Shown here one piece after another: positions 1 through 8,715 of a stretch of 64,000 nucleotides of DNA; position 1 is the first letter of the stretch, and each line of letters opens with the position of its first letter. The stretch covers positions 44,049 through 108,048 of the forward strand of contig JBBIMA010000004.1 in the NCBI GenBank assembly GCA_037444625.1, in the 5' to 3' direction. This DNA is from DTHT01 sp037444625 (GTDB lineage Bacteria > Acidobacteriota > Terriglobia > Bryobacterales > Bryobacteraceae). The notes under the pieces were generated by a model that had not been told where the DNA came from, ran no database searches, and worked only from the letters and a program-made list of their open reading frames with translations. The position numbers and the translations under genes are program-made.

Positions 1-345
1 TGCGGCGAGCGCCTGTGCGTGGACCTCGATCGAGGCGCCCAGCGCGATCGGTAGATGGCGGTCCTGGTCCAAGGGCCGCGTCTTGAGCAGTTCGAGCGCC
101 AGCCGCCGCGTCTCCTCCGCGTACTCATCCGCCTCCTGGTAGCGAGCCGCCGCCAGAGCGCCGCGGCCCAACCAGGAGAGTGCTTCCAGCATCTCGGCCG
201 TGACGCCGTGCTCGGCCCGGTAATCGGCGACAGCCTTGCGGGCGGCGGCAAAATCGTTTCGAGCCAGGGCGGAACGAACGTCTTGGATGACCCCTGCCGT
301 CGCGCCCAGCACCGACAGCAGGACCCAGCCGGTCAAGCGGAGCAT
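1..345 (-). CDS. Secreted protein with helical N-terminal domain, partial (possible TlpA/redoxin-family protein)
   Basis: The gene starts at ATG 345 and runs off the left edge, so only 115 residues are visible. It begins with a short hydrophobic signal-like segment (LTGWVLLSVLGATAG). Alanine-rich helices follow, with the pattern of a TPR-like region (residues about 20-110, for example LARNDFAAARKAVADYRAEH). From memory, some acidobacterial thioredoxin-like (TlpA) proteins have this kind of N-terminal helical region, but the catalytic CxxC part, if any, lies outside the window. It is 14 bases downstream of the epimerase gene on the same strand and is probably co-transcribed. The export call is fairly safe; the redoxin assignment is weak. 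Confidence 0.5.
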   Translation of the reverse strand, partial: MLRLTGWVLLSVLGATAGVIQDVRSALARNDFAAARKAVADYRAEHGVTAEMLEALSWLGRGALAAARYQEADEYAEETRRLALELLKTRPLDQDRHLPIALGASIEVHAQALAA

Positions 346-359
346 TTGTTCTCAGGATA

Positions 360-1400
360 TCAGCCCGCCGCCCGCTCGAGGAGAGCCTGGGTGTAGCGCA
401 GGCTGGCCTCCAGATCCTCGCGCTCCCGCCGGGCGGCCGTCTCCTTGTCGGCCGGGGGCGGGGCGGTTCGGGGCGCACCGCGCTCGGCCAGCGCCAGGAA
501 GCGGGCGAACTCCCAGGCGGGCATGCGCCGGTAGGCCTCCCAGAACTTCGGGTCGTAGCAAGCAAAGACGCGGGGGGCGGTCACGATGACCTCCAGCGAA
601 AGCGTCTTGCCCGGGCAGAGCTGTAGGTAGCGGCGCACCCAATGCTCGATGCCCACATTGCCCTCCCCCATCCTGACCCAAGCCACGGCGACGCCCTCGG
701 GAACCCGCCAGACGGCGCTATCGCGCAGGTGGCTTGTGAGGACGTAGGGCGCCAGGGTCTCCAGCGTCAGGTGCGGGTCTTCCAGGGCCCAGAGAGGATT
801 GCCGGAGTCCAGGCAGGCTCCCACCCAGTCCGTGCCCGCTTCCTCGAGTAGCGCCTTCAGCTCGCGCGCCTGCATGTCTCCGGCGTGATTCTCGATGGCG
901 ATCTTGACCCCCGCCTTCTCGGCTTCCGGGCGCACGGCTTTCAGCACGCGGACGGTGTTCTCGATGTGCGCCTCGATGCCCGGGGGCGCCGCCCGATCCG
1001 CCATGCCGCCCAGCACGGCGCGCGCGACGGGCGACCCCAGCAGGCGCGCCGCCCGGATCAACCGGGCGAGCTGCTGTTCGGCCGGGCCTTGCGAGGGGTC
1101 GAACATCTTCGAGCTGGGGCAGATCGAGCGCATCCCCACTTCCAGGCGCAGATTGAGGCGCCGGGCGTGCTCGCCCACCCGCCGCAAGTGGCCTTCCTCG
1201 AAGGAGCCCAGGAAGCGCGGCTCGCTGAAGTGAACCACGGCGACCCGCCGGCGGGCGCAATAATCCAGCAGCTCAAACGCATCCCAACCCTGGGAACGCA
1301 AGCTGAACAGATCAATCCCCAGGGGCACGGGGCCGGCCTCCCGCACCGCAGCCGCGGCCGCCGCGCCCAAGAACTCCCGCCGGTCGAGCATCGCCCTCAC
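360..1400 (-). CDS. Sugar phosphate isomerase/epimerase family protein (TIM barrel), Tat-type leader
   Basis: A 346-residue member of the AP-endonuclease-2-like TIM-barrel family, which isomerises or epimerises sugars. The N-terminus carries a short Tat-like leader (DRREFLGAAAAAAV), so export is likely. Family features visible are VAVVHFSEPRFLGS in an early strand, IAIENHAGDMQ (metal-ligand Glu) in mid-barrel, CLDSGNPLWALED (Asp ligand), SHLRDS (His) and a late LSLEVIV strand with Glu. The start is GTG 1400, whose last bases overlap the stop of the upstream gene (GTGA). ATG 1391 is an alternative. It lies in one operon with a UxaE-like epimerase and galU, so uronate or sugar metabolism is the likely context. 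The substrate cannot be named. Confidence 0.75.
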   Translation of the reverse strand: MRAMLDRREFLGAAAAAAVREAGPVPLGIDLFSLRSQGWDAFELLDYCARRRVAVVHFSEPRFLGSFEEGHLRRVGEHARRLNLRLEVGMRSICPSSKMFDPSQGPAEQQLARLIRAARLLGSPVARAVLGGMADRAAPPGIEAHIENTVRVLKAVRPEAEKAGVKIAIENHAGDMQARELKALLEEAGTDWVGACLDSGNPLWALEDPHLTLETLAPYVLTSHLRDSAVWRVPEGVAVAWVRMGEGNVGIEHWVRRYLQLCPGKTLSLEVIVTAPRVFACYDPKFWEAYRRMPAWEFARFLALAERGAPRTAPPPADKETAARREREDLEASLRYTQALLERAAG

Positions 1401-3304
1401 CCTCGCAACTGTTCCGCCAGCCAGACGATGTAGCGGGTGTTGCGCCGGCGCACCTCACGCAGCAACTCGGCCGGCAGCTCGTCGAGCTTCTCCTTGAAGA
1501 ACCGGCGGTCGCCGTCGGGCGCCTCCAGGTCGCGACTGCCCACCATGTTGCCGATCCAAAACACCAGGAACAGGTTGCCGTCCACGCGGCCCCGGGCGGG
1601 ATCGCCCAGATAGGAGCCGCGCCCGAGCTCGAGGTAACGGGCGGCCAGCTCACTCTCCTCACCGAAGGCGCCCGCCTGGGCGAAGCGGTTCGCACGCTCG
1701 GCCATGCGCTCGTACAGCGCTCGCCAGTAGGAGCCGGGCGGCTGCTCGCTGAGCACGTCGAAAAGCTGCAACTGGAGCTCGCCCGAGATCTTGTAGTTCA
1801 CCCGCCCGGCGGTGGCGCGACCGATCCGGCGGAGCACTTCGGGCTGCTTGCCGCTGCCGGAGTGGATCGAAAGGGTGGCGTTGAAATGGCGGGCCACGGC
1901 GGCCAGCTCGGCCAGCCGCGCGCCCAGCTCCTCCAGAGGGCGCCCGCCGAAGTCGCGCTCGACCCGGGGGACGAGCTCGGGCCACATTTTCTTGGCGGCG
2001 TACTCGACCAGCCCAAGGCCGGCTTCCGGACTGCTTTGCATTTCGCAGGGGTAGGCCTGCCGCTTCTTGAAGCCCAGGTTGGGCGGCACGAGCTGGGCCG
2101 GGCGTCCCCGGGCCCGCAGCCAGTGCATGTAGAAGAGCAACTCCTCGGGCGTGGTGAGGGTCTCGGCCTCATCGAGCGAAGGTTCGAAATCGAAGGCGCG
2201 GCCGGCGCCCGCGGCGGCTTTCGCCTGGCGGATCCAGTCGTAGAGCTCTTCGTTGAGCTTCAAGCTGGGACCGAACTTGACGGCCAGGCGCCGGATCTGC
2301 TCCGGGGCGAGCCGGTAGGTTCGCTCGCCGGCCCGGAAGGGGCGGGAGAATTCCTCCAGGATCCATCGGCGTTCGGCCTCGCTGAAGAGGCTGTCGAAGC
2401 GCTGGCTGACGAGGCTGTCGCTCCAGGCCTCCGGATGGCGGATGTCGGCGCGGAGCTCGAAAAGCCGCGAGGTGTCGGTAGTGAACTTGGTGTAGCCGGC
2501 GGCCTGGCGGATGGCCTCCTTGGCGGCCTGGATGGAGCGGGCGATCTCCTCGGGATCGGAGCCGCTGATGATGATGTGGTCGGCCTCGGCGGTGTAGCCC
2601 TCGCGCCAGCCGGCGCGAATGGCGGCCCACAGCCCGGCATGGTACAAGTGGCGGATGCTGACGCGGGTGTGGCCGGGTGCGGTCGGATTCTCGCCGTCGC
2701 GCCGGGCCAGCTCCTCCTCGGTGGTCATCTCGCGCGTGGCAGAAAGCTGGGGCGTGGAGGCCAGGTTCAGCCCGGTGTTCTTGAGGATGGTACGGTAGGC
2801 CTCGAAGACGGCGGGCAAGCTGATTTCGGGATGCCGGTTGCCGGCGGCGATGGCCGCCCGGGCGCCCTGCGGCTGCGGCAGAAAGGCCGTGTCCACCTGC
2901 TGGGCGAAGGTGAGCAGAGCCTCGTGGTCAGCCGAGGCAAAGCCGGCGGCGCTGACGACCACCTCCCGGCCGGAGGCGATGCGTTGCCGCAGGATGAGCA
3001 GCGACTGAGGAAACAGCCCGCTGGCGGGCGCCGCGGCCGGTGCGATGCGCAGCAGCAAGGGGGTCGGCCGGGCGCGGGCCAGCCCGTCCACCGCGATGTA
3101 GTAGGCCGATTGGTGGATCGGGTCGCGGGCCAGCGAACCGGTGAAGACTTCCATGCCTGAGAAGCGCAGAGGCGCCAGGCGGGCGGCCAGGCGGTGGCGC
3201 AGTTCCTCGTTGAGCTCGCGCCCTTCGGCCAGCTCGAAGACGGCCTCGGCCAGGGCCAGGGCCTCCTGAGCACCCAGGGGCAAATCCAAGGGGATGGCGG
3301 TCAC
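1397..3304 (-). CDS. Tagaturonate epimerase (UxaE)-like family protein
   Basis: A 635-residue cytoplasmic protein with no signal peptide. The start is GTG 3304, preceded by GAGGA six bases upstream. The C-terminal half resembles what I recall of the UxaE tagaturonate/fructuronate epimerase family: an EADHIIISGSD segment, FTTDTSRLFEL, a late SIHSGSGKQPEVLRRIGRAT segment followed by VNYKISGELQLQLFDVL. Those pieces parallel the His/Ser-Gly and Lys-Thr regions of UxaE, but the motifs are not identical. The N-terminal 200 residues are less familiar and make the protein longer than typical UxaE (about 480). It follows galU by 12 bases and overlaps the next epimerase gene. A role in hexuronate interconversion is an inference from family and neighbours. 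Confidence 0.5.
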   Translation of the reverse strand: MTAIPLDLPLGAQEALALAEAVFELAEGRELNEELRHRLAARLAPLRFSGMEVFTGSLARDPIHQSAYYIAVDGLARARPTPLLLRIAPAAAPASGLFPQSLLILRQRIASGREVVVSAAGFASADHEALLTFAQQVDTAFLPQPQGARAAIAAGNRHPEISLPAVFEAYRTILKNTGLNLASTPQLSATREMTTEEELARRDGENPTAPGHTRVSIRHLYHAGLWAAIRAGWREGYTAEADHIIISGSDPEEIARSIQAAKEAIRQAAGYTKFTTDTSRLFELRADIRHPEAWSDSLVSQRFDSLFSEAERRWILEEFSRPFRAGERTYRLAPEQIRRLAVKFGPSLKLNEELYDWIRQAKAAAGAGRAFDFEPSLDEAETLTTPEELLFYMHWLRARGRPAQLVPPNLGFKKRQAYPCEMQSSPEAGLGLVEYAAKKMWPELVPRVERDFGGRPLEELGARLAELAAVARHFNATLSIHSGSGKQPEVLRRIGRATAGRVNYKISGELQLQLFDVLSEQPPGSYWRALYERMAERANRFAQAGAFGEESELAARYLELGRGSYLGDPARGRVDGNLFLVFWIGNMVGSRDLEAPDGDRRFFKEKLDELPAELLREVRRRNTRYIVWLAEQLRG

Positions 3305-3316
3305 TGGAGTCCTCGC

Positions 3317-4201
3317 TCAGAGCTTGAGATTCTTCAGATACTCGCGGAAAGCGGCGCCCAGATCCGGGCGGCGCAAGGCGAACTCGACGGTAGCCTGCAA
3401 GAAGCCCAGCTTGTCGCCGGCGTCGTAGCGCGTGCCGCGGAAACGGTAGCCGTAAATGGGCCGCCGAGCGAGCAGGCGGCGCAGGCCGTCGGTGAGCTGG
3501 ATCTCGCCCAGGGCGCCGGGTCCGGCTTCCTCGATGGCGGGGAAGATTTCCGGGGTGAGCACGTACCGGCCGATGATGGCCAGCCGGGAGGGCGCCTGGG
3601 CGCGTGCCGGCTTCTCGATGAGGTCGCGGATGCGGTAGAGCCGGTCGCGGCCGCCGTCGAACTCGACCGGCTCGGCGGCCACGATGCCGTAGCTGGGGAC
3701 CGCCTCCTCGGGCACTTCCATCAGGGCCAGGACCGGGGCGGCGAAGCGCTCCCAGACGTCCAGCAACTGGCGCAGGGCCGGGCGCTCGGACTCGATCACG
3801 TCGTCGGAGAGCACGACGGCGAAAGGCTCCTCGCCCACCAGTTCCCGGGCGCGCAGCACGGCGTGCCCCAGCCCGAGGGCCTCGCGCTGCCGCACGTAGG
3901 CCACCTCGATCATGTCGGAGATCTGGCGCACCGCGGCCAGCAGCTCGAGCCGGCGGCGCGACTCCAGCAGGTGCTCGAGCTCGAAGCTGACGTCGAAATG
4001 ATCCTCGATGGCGGTCTTGCCGCGTCCGGTGACGATGATGACGTGGCGGATGCCCGACCGGGCGGCTTCCTCGACTCCGTACTGGATCAGGGGCTTGTCC
4101 ACCAGGGGAAGCATCTCCTTGGGCTGGGCCTTGGTGGCGGGCAGGAAGCGCGTGCCCAGGCCCGCGGCCGGGAAGACCGCCTTGCGCACTTGGGAAGTCA
4201 T
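3317..4201 (-). CDS. galU: UTP--glucose-1-phosphate uridylyltransferase
   Basis: Makes UDP-glucose from UTP and glucose-1-phosphate in the cytoplasm, for polysaccharide, glycolipid and uronate precursors. The 294 residues match GalU length. The nucleotide-binding signature (AAGLGTRFLPATKAQPKEML) is at residues 12-31, VDKPLIQYGVEEA follows, and the conserved LSDDVIESE, AEPVEFD and EKPARAQAPSRLAIIGRYVL blocks are present. The late part has YRFRGTRYDAGDKLGFL, which binds UDP-glucose in the family. It is the first gene of a minus-strand operon with the UxaE-like and TIM-barrel epimerases. Product call is firm. Confidence 0.95.
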   Translation of the reverse strand: MTSQVRKAVFPAAGLGTRFLPATKAQPKEMLPLVDKPLIQYGVEEAARSGIRHVIIVTGRGKTAIEDHFDVSFELEHLLESRRRLELLAAVRQISDMIEVAYVRQREALGLGHAVLRARELVGEEPFAVVLSDDVIESERPALRQLLDVWERFAAPVLALMEVPEEAVPSYGIVAAEPVEFDGGRDRLYRIRDLIEKPARAQAPSRLAIIGRYVLTPEIFPAIEEAGPGALGEIQLTDGLRRLLARRPIYGYRFRGTRYDAGDKLGFLQATVEFALRRPDLGAAFREYLKNLKL

Positions 4202-4308
4202 GATTGCCAGCCGGCTCCTCGCTCCCGGCCTGCGGCCGCCGCCGCTTGCCGGATGGGACCTGAACTATGATTATAGGGGCATCCGAAGGGGTTACAGCGC
4301 AAAGGCCT

Positions 4309-5190
4309 ATGCTCGCGCGGCTGCGGCTGACGCTGGAGATGATCAAGTTCGAGCACTCGGTCTTCGCCCTGCCCTTCGCCCTGACCGCCGCCCTGCTGGC
4401 GATTCGCGAGACGGGCCTTCCGGCGCGGACGGCCGGGATCAAGCTGGCCTGGATCGTGGCCGCCATGGTGGGGGCGCGTTCGGCCGCCATGACTTTCAAC
4501 CGCATCCTGGACGCGCCCAGCGATGCGCGCAACCCGCGCACCGCGGGCCGCCACCTGCCTGCCGGACGGCTTTCGCGCCGCTTTGCCTGGGGCTTTCTGC
4601 TGGCCTCGGCCGCGCTGTTGCTGGCGGCCGCGCGGGCGCTGAACCCGTTGTGCTTCCGGCTGGCGCCTGCGGCGCTGGCTCTGCTGCTGGGTTACTCCTA
4701 CACCAAGCGCTTCACCTCGCTGTCCCATCTGGTGCTGGGCTTTTGCCTCGGGGCGGCGCCGGCGGCCGCCTGGATCGCGGTCCAGGGGGCGCTGGATGCC
4801 CGGATCTTGTGGTTGACCGCGGCCGTGACCTTCTGGACGGCGGGCTTCGACATCATCTACGCCTGCCAGGATTACGAGTTCGATCAGGCCGAGGGGCTTC
4901 ACAGCCTGCCCCGAGCGCTGGGCATCGCAGGCGCGCTGCGGGTGGCGCGCGGACTGCACGGGCTGATGGTGCTGTGCCTGCTCGGGCTGGCGGCCGGCTT
5001 CCGCATGGGCTTGCTCAGCCTGGCCGGGGTGGCGGCCATCGCGCTGCTGCTGGTCTACGAGCACCGGTTGGTGAAGCCGGAGGATCTCTCGCGGGTGAAC
5101 GCCGCCTTCTTCACCGTCAACGGTTACGTGAGCGTGCTATTCTTCTTGTTTTGGGCGGCGGAGATCCTGGCCCTGGGACCCGGGATCTGA
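4309..5190 (+). CDS. mqnP: UbiA-family prenyltransferase, futalosine-pathway type
   Basis: An integral membrane prenyltransferase of about 293 residues that would attach the isoprenoid tail to the naphthoquinone precursor in menaquinone synthesis. It has the N-terminal EMIKFEHSVFALPFAL segment typical of MqnP/UbiA. The first Asp-rich motif is replaced by the family form NRILDAPSDARNPRTAGR, and the second motif is YACQDYEFDQAEG. About eight hydrophobic helices are visible. ATG 4309 is chosen because the protein family starts here; an in-frame ATG at 4267 lies inside a TATGAT promoter-like sequence. The next gene is mqnE, which supports the futalosine-route assignment over ubiquinone. Confidence 0.85.
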   Translation: MLARLRLTLEMIKFEHSVFALPFALTAALLAIRETGLPARTAGIKLAWIVAAMVGARSAAMTFNRILDAPSDARNPRTAGRHLPAGRLSRRFAWGFLLASAALLLAAARALNPLCFRLAPAALALLLGYSYTKRFTSLSHLVLGFCLGAAPAAAWIAVQGALDARILWLTAAVTFWTAGFDIIYACQDYEFDQAEGLHSLPRALGIAGALRVARGLHGLMVLCLLGLAAGFRMGLLSLAGVAAIALLLVYEHRLVKPEDLSRVNAAFFTVNGYVSVLFFLFWAAEILALGPGI

Positions 5191-5237
5191 GCGGCGCCGC
5201 CCGGAGGGGTCGAACCGGGGCCGAAGGAAGCGGACCG

Positions 5238-6356
5238 ATGCCGGTGTTCATCGAAGATCCCGCTCTGCTGCCCGTGCTGTGCAAGCTGGAAAGCGGCCGG
5301 CGGCTGAGCGCCGAGGACGGCCTGACGCTGTACCGCACCGGCGACTTGCCGGCCTTGGGCTACATGGCCAACCGCGTCCGGGAACGCCTGCACGGCAACG
5401 TCACCTACTTCAACGTCAACCGGCACATCAACCCGACCGACGTCTGCGTAGCGAGCTGCCGGCTGTGCGCTTTCGGCAAGAAGGCGCGCGACCCCCGCGC
5501 CTACACGCTCTCGCTCGAACAGGTGTGGGAGACCGCCGCCCGGGGCTGGAGCGAGGCGGTGACCGAATTCCACATCGTGGGCGGCCTGCATCCGGAGCTC
5601 AGCCTGGACTGGTACTGCGAGATGCTGCGGGGGCTCAAGCAGCGATTTCCCCAGGTCCACTTGAAAGCTCTCACCATGGTGGAGATCGCCTGGCTGGCCC
5701 GCCGCAGCAAGCTCTCGCTGGAGCAAACGCTGGCCCGGCTGATCGAGGCGGGAGTGGATTCGCTGCCCGGCGGCGGGGCCGAGATTTTCTCCGAGCGCGT
5801 GCGGCGCATCATTTGCGATCACAAGATCACGGGCGAGCAGTGGCTGGAGGTGGCCCGCACGGCGCACCGGATGGGGCTGCGCTCCAACTGCACCATGCTC
5901 TACGGCCACATCGAGAGCGACCGGGATCGGGTGGATCACCTGCTGCGGCTGCGGGCGCTCCAGGATGAAACCGGGGGCTTCGCGGCCTTCGTCCCGCTGG
6001 CCTTCCATCCGGCCCATACCGCGCTGAGCGTTCTGGCTCCGCCCACCGGGTTCGACGATCTGCGGGCGGTGGCGGTGGCCCGCCTGCTGCTGGACAACAT
6101 CCCCCACATCAAGGCCTACTGGGTGATGATGACTCCCCGGGTGGCGCAGATCGCCCAGCGCTTCGGGGCCGACGACATAGACGGCACGGTCATCGAGGAG
6201 CGCATCTATCACGAGGCCGGCGCGACCACGGCCCAGGCGCTGCGGCGCAGCGAGTTGCTGCGCCTGATTCGGGAGGTCGGCCGGGAGCCCGTCGAGCGCG
6301 ATACGCTTTACCGCCCTGTAACCCGCAGCGAAACCACCCTGAGCGTTCTGGTCTGA
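5238..6356 (+). CDS. mqnE: Aminodeoxyfutalosine synthase (radical SAM)
   Basis: Joins the enolpyruvyl-benzoate precursor to SAM-derived adenosine in the futalosine menaquinone pathway. The 372-residue protein has the radical SAM cluster motif C70-x3-C74-x2-C77 within TDVCVASCRLCAFGKKA. It also has EFHIVGGLHPELSLDWY, a GGGAEIFSERVR segment and SNCTMLYGHIES, all typical of the MqnE/MqnC family. The start is ATG 5238, with GAAGGAAG (5223-5230) as ribosome-binding site. It is 47 bases after mqnP on the same strand. The other mqn genes are not in this window. The MqnE call is preferred over MqnC because of the HIVGGLHPEL region. Confidence 0.9.
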   Translation: MPVFIEDPALLPVLCKLESGRRLSAEDGLTLYRTGDLPALGYMANRVRERLHGNVTYFNVNRHINPTDVCVASCRLCAFGKKARDPRAYTLSLEQVWETAARGWSEAVTEFHIVGGLHPELSLDWYCEMLRGLKQRFPQVHLKALTMVEIAWLARRSKLSLEQTLARLIEAGVDSLPGGGAEIFSERVRRIICDHKITGEQWLEVARTAHRMGLRSNCTMLYGHIESDRDRVDHLLRLRALQDETGGFAAFVPLAFHPAHTALSVLAPPTGFDDLRAVAVARLLLDNIPHIKAYWVMMTPRVAQIAQRFGADDIDGTVIEERIYHEAGATTAQALRRSELLRLIREVGREPVERDTLYRPVTRSETTLSVLV

Positions 6357-6365
6357 GGCCGCTTC

Positions 6366-7163
6366 TCAGGCGGCGCCGCCGGCCGGGGGCTGGGGTGCGG
6401 GCAGGAAGCGGCGGATCGCCGTGTCGTACAGCCAGGCGCCGAAGAGGCCTCCGGCCAGCGGTCCTGCGATGGGAACCCACCAGACGCCGCTGCCGTCGGT
6501 CAGGCCGTTGCGGCGGAAGCCGGCCAGCACGGTCATCAGGCGGGGCCCGAGGTCGCGCGCCGGGTTGATGGCGTAACCGTGCAGCGCTCCGAACGAGACG
6601 CCGATGGCGATGACCACCAGGCCGATCAACAGGGGCGTCAGGTTCGATCCCGGCGGCTGGTTGCGCTCGTCGGTGAGGGCGAACACCAGCAGCAGCAACA
6701 GGGCGGTGCCGATGAACTGATCGAGCAAGCCTGCACTGGGCCAGTCCGGGAAGGCCGGGAAGGTCGTGAAGATGCCCGCCGTTCGCTCCAGCAGGGGATC
6801 GGCTTTGGCGAAGGCGGGGCGGTAGTTCAGGAACACGATCGCCGCCCCGGCGAAAGCGCCTGCGGTCTGCGCCAGCCAGTAGGGAAGTACCTTGCGCCAG
6901 GGGAAGCCGCGGAAGACCGCCAGGGCCAGGGTGACGGCGGGATTCAGGTGCGCCCCGCTGATCCGGCCCGCCACCCAGACGCCCATGGTTACTCCCAAGC
7001 CCCAGCCCAGCGTGATGTTGGTCCAGCCGCCGTGCACCACTTCGCCCGGCAGGCCCGTGCCGAACAGCACCACCATGGCGCAGACGCCCGAGCCGAAGGC
7101 CAGCAGGATCAGGGTGCCCAGGAACTCGGCGGCCAGCTCGCCCGTCAGAGTAGGCCGCCTCAC
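6366..7163 (-). CDS. MIP family channel, glycerol-facilitator type
   Basis: A 265-residue membrane channel with six hydrophobic helices and two half-helices. Both NPA boxes are present: HLNPAV at N74-A76 and INPARD at N200-A202. The Asp after Arg in the second box (NPARD) is characteristic of aquaglyceroporins such as GlpF rather than of water-only aquaporins, so uptake of glycerol or other small polyols is likely. GTG 7163 is chosen because it overlaps the stop of the RraA-like gene (GTGA) and gives the usual N-terminus just before the first helix. A longer frame upstream is antisense-like filler inside the previous gene. No glycerol kinase is nearby. Confidence 0.9.
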   Translation of the reverse strand: MRRPTLTGELAAEFLGTLILLAFGSGVCAMVVLFGTGLPGEVVHGGWTNITLGWGLGVTMGVWVAGRISGAHLNPAVTLALAVFRGFPWRKVLPYWLAQTAGAFAGAAIVFLNYRPAFAKADPLLERTAGIFTTFPAFPDWPSAGLLDQFIGTALLLLLVFALTDERNQPPGSNLTPLLIGLVVIAIGVSFGALHGYAINPARDLGPRLMTVLAGFRRNGLTDGSGVWWVPIAGPLAGGLFGAWLYDTAIRRFLPAPQPPAGGAA

Positions 7164-8044
7164 GGTTTCGCCCGCCTCCTTTCCTCCAGGCGTTTCTGCA
7201 AGTACTCTTCGTATTCCTTCTTGAGCGCGGGGTCGGTCGGGCTGCCGTAGATTTCGCTGGACTTGTACTTGCCGGTGCGCAGTTTTTCCTGGGTCCACTC
7301 GTCGTGGATGCGGGTGCGCTCGGCCAGGGCGAGGACCTTCTCGACCAGGTGCGGCGGGACGAACCAGACGCCCTCGCGATCGGCGAAGACCACGTCCCCG
7401 GGCATCACGGTCGCCTTGCCGATGCGGACGGGAATGTTGTAGCCGGTCAGCATCACGTTGCGAATCGCGCTGGGGTGGGCGGCGCGGAAGTAGACCGGCA
7501 TGCCCAGCGGGAAGATGCCCTCCAGATCGCGGATGCCGCCGTCCACCACCAGGCCGGTGCCGGTCACGGTCTGGATGTAAGTGGCCAGGTTATCGCCCAC
7601 GAAGGTGCCGTCCTCGACCTTGCCGAACAGGTCTACCACCATGACGTCGCCGCGCTCCAGTTGATCAATGACGCGCTGGTTGGGGCTGCGGCCGGGCAGG
7701 CGAGCCTTGCCTTCGGCCTCGGCCGCCCGGGCGAGGTCGGCGCGGAAAGGCATGAACTGGGCGGTGACGGCCCGGCCCACCAGCTTCCGGCCCGGGTGCA
7801 GGATCCGCCAGCCGTCTTCGTATTGGTTGGCGTAGTCGGGCTTGGGCAACGCCGCCCAGACCTCCTCGGAGGTGAGCGCCTTGAAGCGCTCGAGCAGCTC
7901 GTCAGGGACCTTGGGGCGGCCGTCCGGGAAGCGTTCGTAAGGGTTCTTTTCGGTGTAGCGGATCATCTGCTCGCGGCTGAGGGTGAAGATCTGCCCCGCC
8001 GCCGCGTGCGCCAGCAGGAGTGCGGCCGTCAGCGCGGATTTCAT
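7160..8044 (-). CDS. Secreted RraA-like family protein
   Basis: A 294-residue protein with a signal peptide (MKSALTAALLLAHAAAGQ). The core is the RraA/HMG-aldolase fold: GRAVTAQFMPF, a GDVMVVDLFGKVEDGTFVGDNLATY block, GLVVDGGIRDLEGI with the conserved GxRD, and PGDVVFADREGVWFVP. Cytoplasmic relatives are RNase E inhibitor RraA and 4-hydroxy-4-methyl-2-oxoglutarate aldolase-type enzymes. The D-x-x-G-G-x-R-D pieces that bind metal and substrate are kept. Export is unusual for RNase regulation and argues for an enzymatic role on a small oxo-acid, which is inference. It is translationally coupled to the glycerol-facilitator-type channel. Confidence 0.8.
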   Translation of the reverse strand: MKSALTAALLLAHAAAGQIFTLSREQMIRYTEKNPYERFPDGRPKVPDELLERFKALTSEEVWAALPKPDYANQYEDGWRILHPGRKLVGRAVTAQFMPFRADLARAAEAEGKARLPGRSPNQRVIDQLERGDVMVVDLFGKVEDGTFVGDNLATYIQTVTGTGLVVDGGIRDLEGIFPLGMPVYFRAAHPSAIRNVMLTGYNIPVRIGKATVMPGDVVFADREGVWFVPPHLVEKVLALAERTRIHDEWTQEKLRTGKYKSSEIYGSPTDPALKKEYEEYLQKRLEERRRAKP

Positions 8045-8057
8045 CGAGGAGAATGTA

Positions 8058-8636
8058 TCACACCGCCGGCGCGGCGGGCTCCGCGCCCCCCAACAGGCTC
8101 TGCCAGCGCCGATAGTACTGCTGGCGCATGCGCTCCAGGTCCTGCTTGACCAGGTTCAGCCCGAACACGCACAGCTCGAAGGCCTCCGAGAGGCGGCGGA
8201 ACAAAGGGGCCTCCTCGCGGTACTCGAACTGATCGAAGCAGGAGACGATGCGATAGGACTCCTTACCGGCCTTCAGGTAATCAATGAAGGCGTCCAGGCG
8301 CAGGCTGCGGCGGGGCAGTGAGGCCACGTATTCCGGGAACAAGCCGGCCAGGAACAGGGTGTAGTCGCCGATATGCTTGCGCACCTCGCGCTCGCGATCG
8401 AACGAGCGGGCCTCCAGCAGCGGATTGGACTCGATGAGCATGAGACCCACGTCCTCCAGGCGCCGGCCGCGGGCGTCGCGGATCTTGTACAGGTTGCGGA
8501 CGTGGGCGAACTCGACCAGCAGGTTGGAGACGTAGCGGGCGATGTCGGGATCGCGCACCTGCGCGTCGCCGTAATAGCGGCGGACGACCAACTCGCGGAA
8601 CAGTCTGCACAGAGGATGGTCGGCGGGGACTTGCAT
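8058..8636 (-). CDS. Conserved hypothetical protein, helical
   Basis: A 192-residue cytoplasmic protein that I cannot assign to a named family. It looks mostly alpha-helical and charged (LFRELVVRRYYGD, YVSNLLVEFAHVRNLYKIRD, EREVRKHIGDYTLFLAGLFPEY) and ends in a low-complexity AEPAAPAV tail. There are no membrane segments and no obvious catalytic motif. ATG 8636 is chosen over an in-frame start at 8654 because GGGAGGG lies just before it. It lies 13 bases upstream of the secreted RraA-like gene, so the two and the channel gene may form one transcript. Confidence 0.65.
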   Translation of the reverse strand: MQVPADHPLCRLFRELVVRRYYGDAQVRDPDIARYVSNLLVEFAHVRNLYKIRDARGRRLEDVGLMLIESNPLLEARSFDREREVRKHIGDYTLFLAGLFPEYVASLPRRSLRLDAFIDYLKAGKESYRIVSCFDQFEYREEAPLFRRLSEAFELCVFGLNLVKQDLERMRQQYYRRWQSLLGGAEPAAPAV

Positions 8637-8715
8637 CGGACCCTCCCTGAGCAACCCGGTTCCATCCTGATTGTAGCCCCGGTGAGGGCCGGCGCGCCAC
8701 CGCCGACCTCGGTGG

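Noticed and set aside
2928..4541. 537-residue minus-strand frame across galU and the UxaE-like gene
   Set aside because: Out of frame with both genes; Arg/Pro/Gly-rich shadow.
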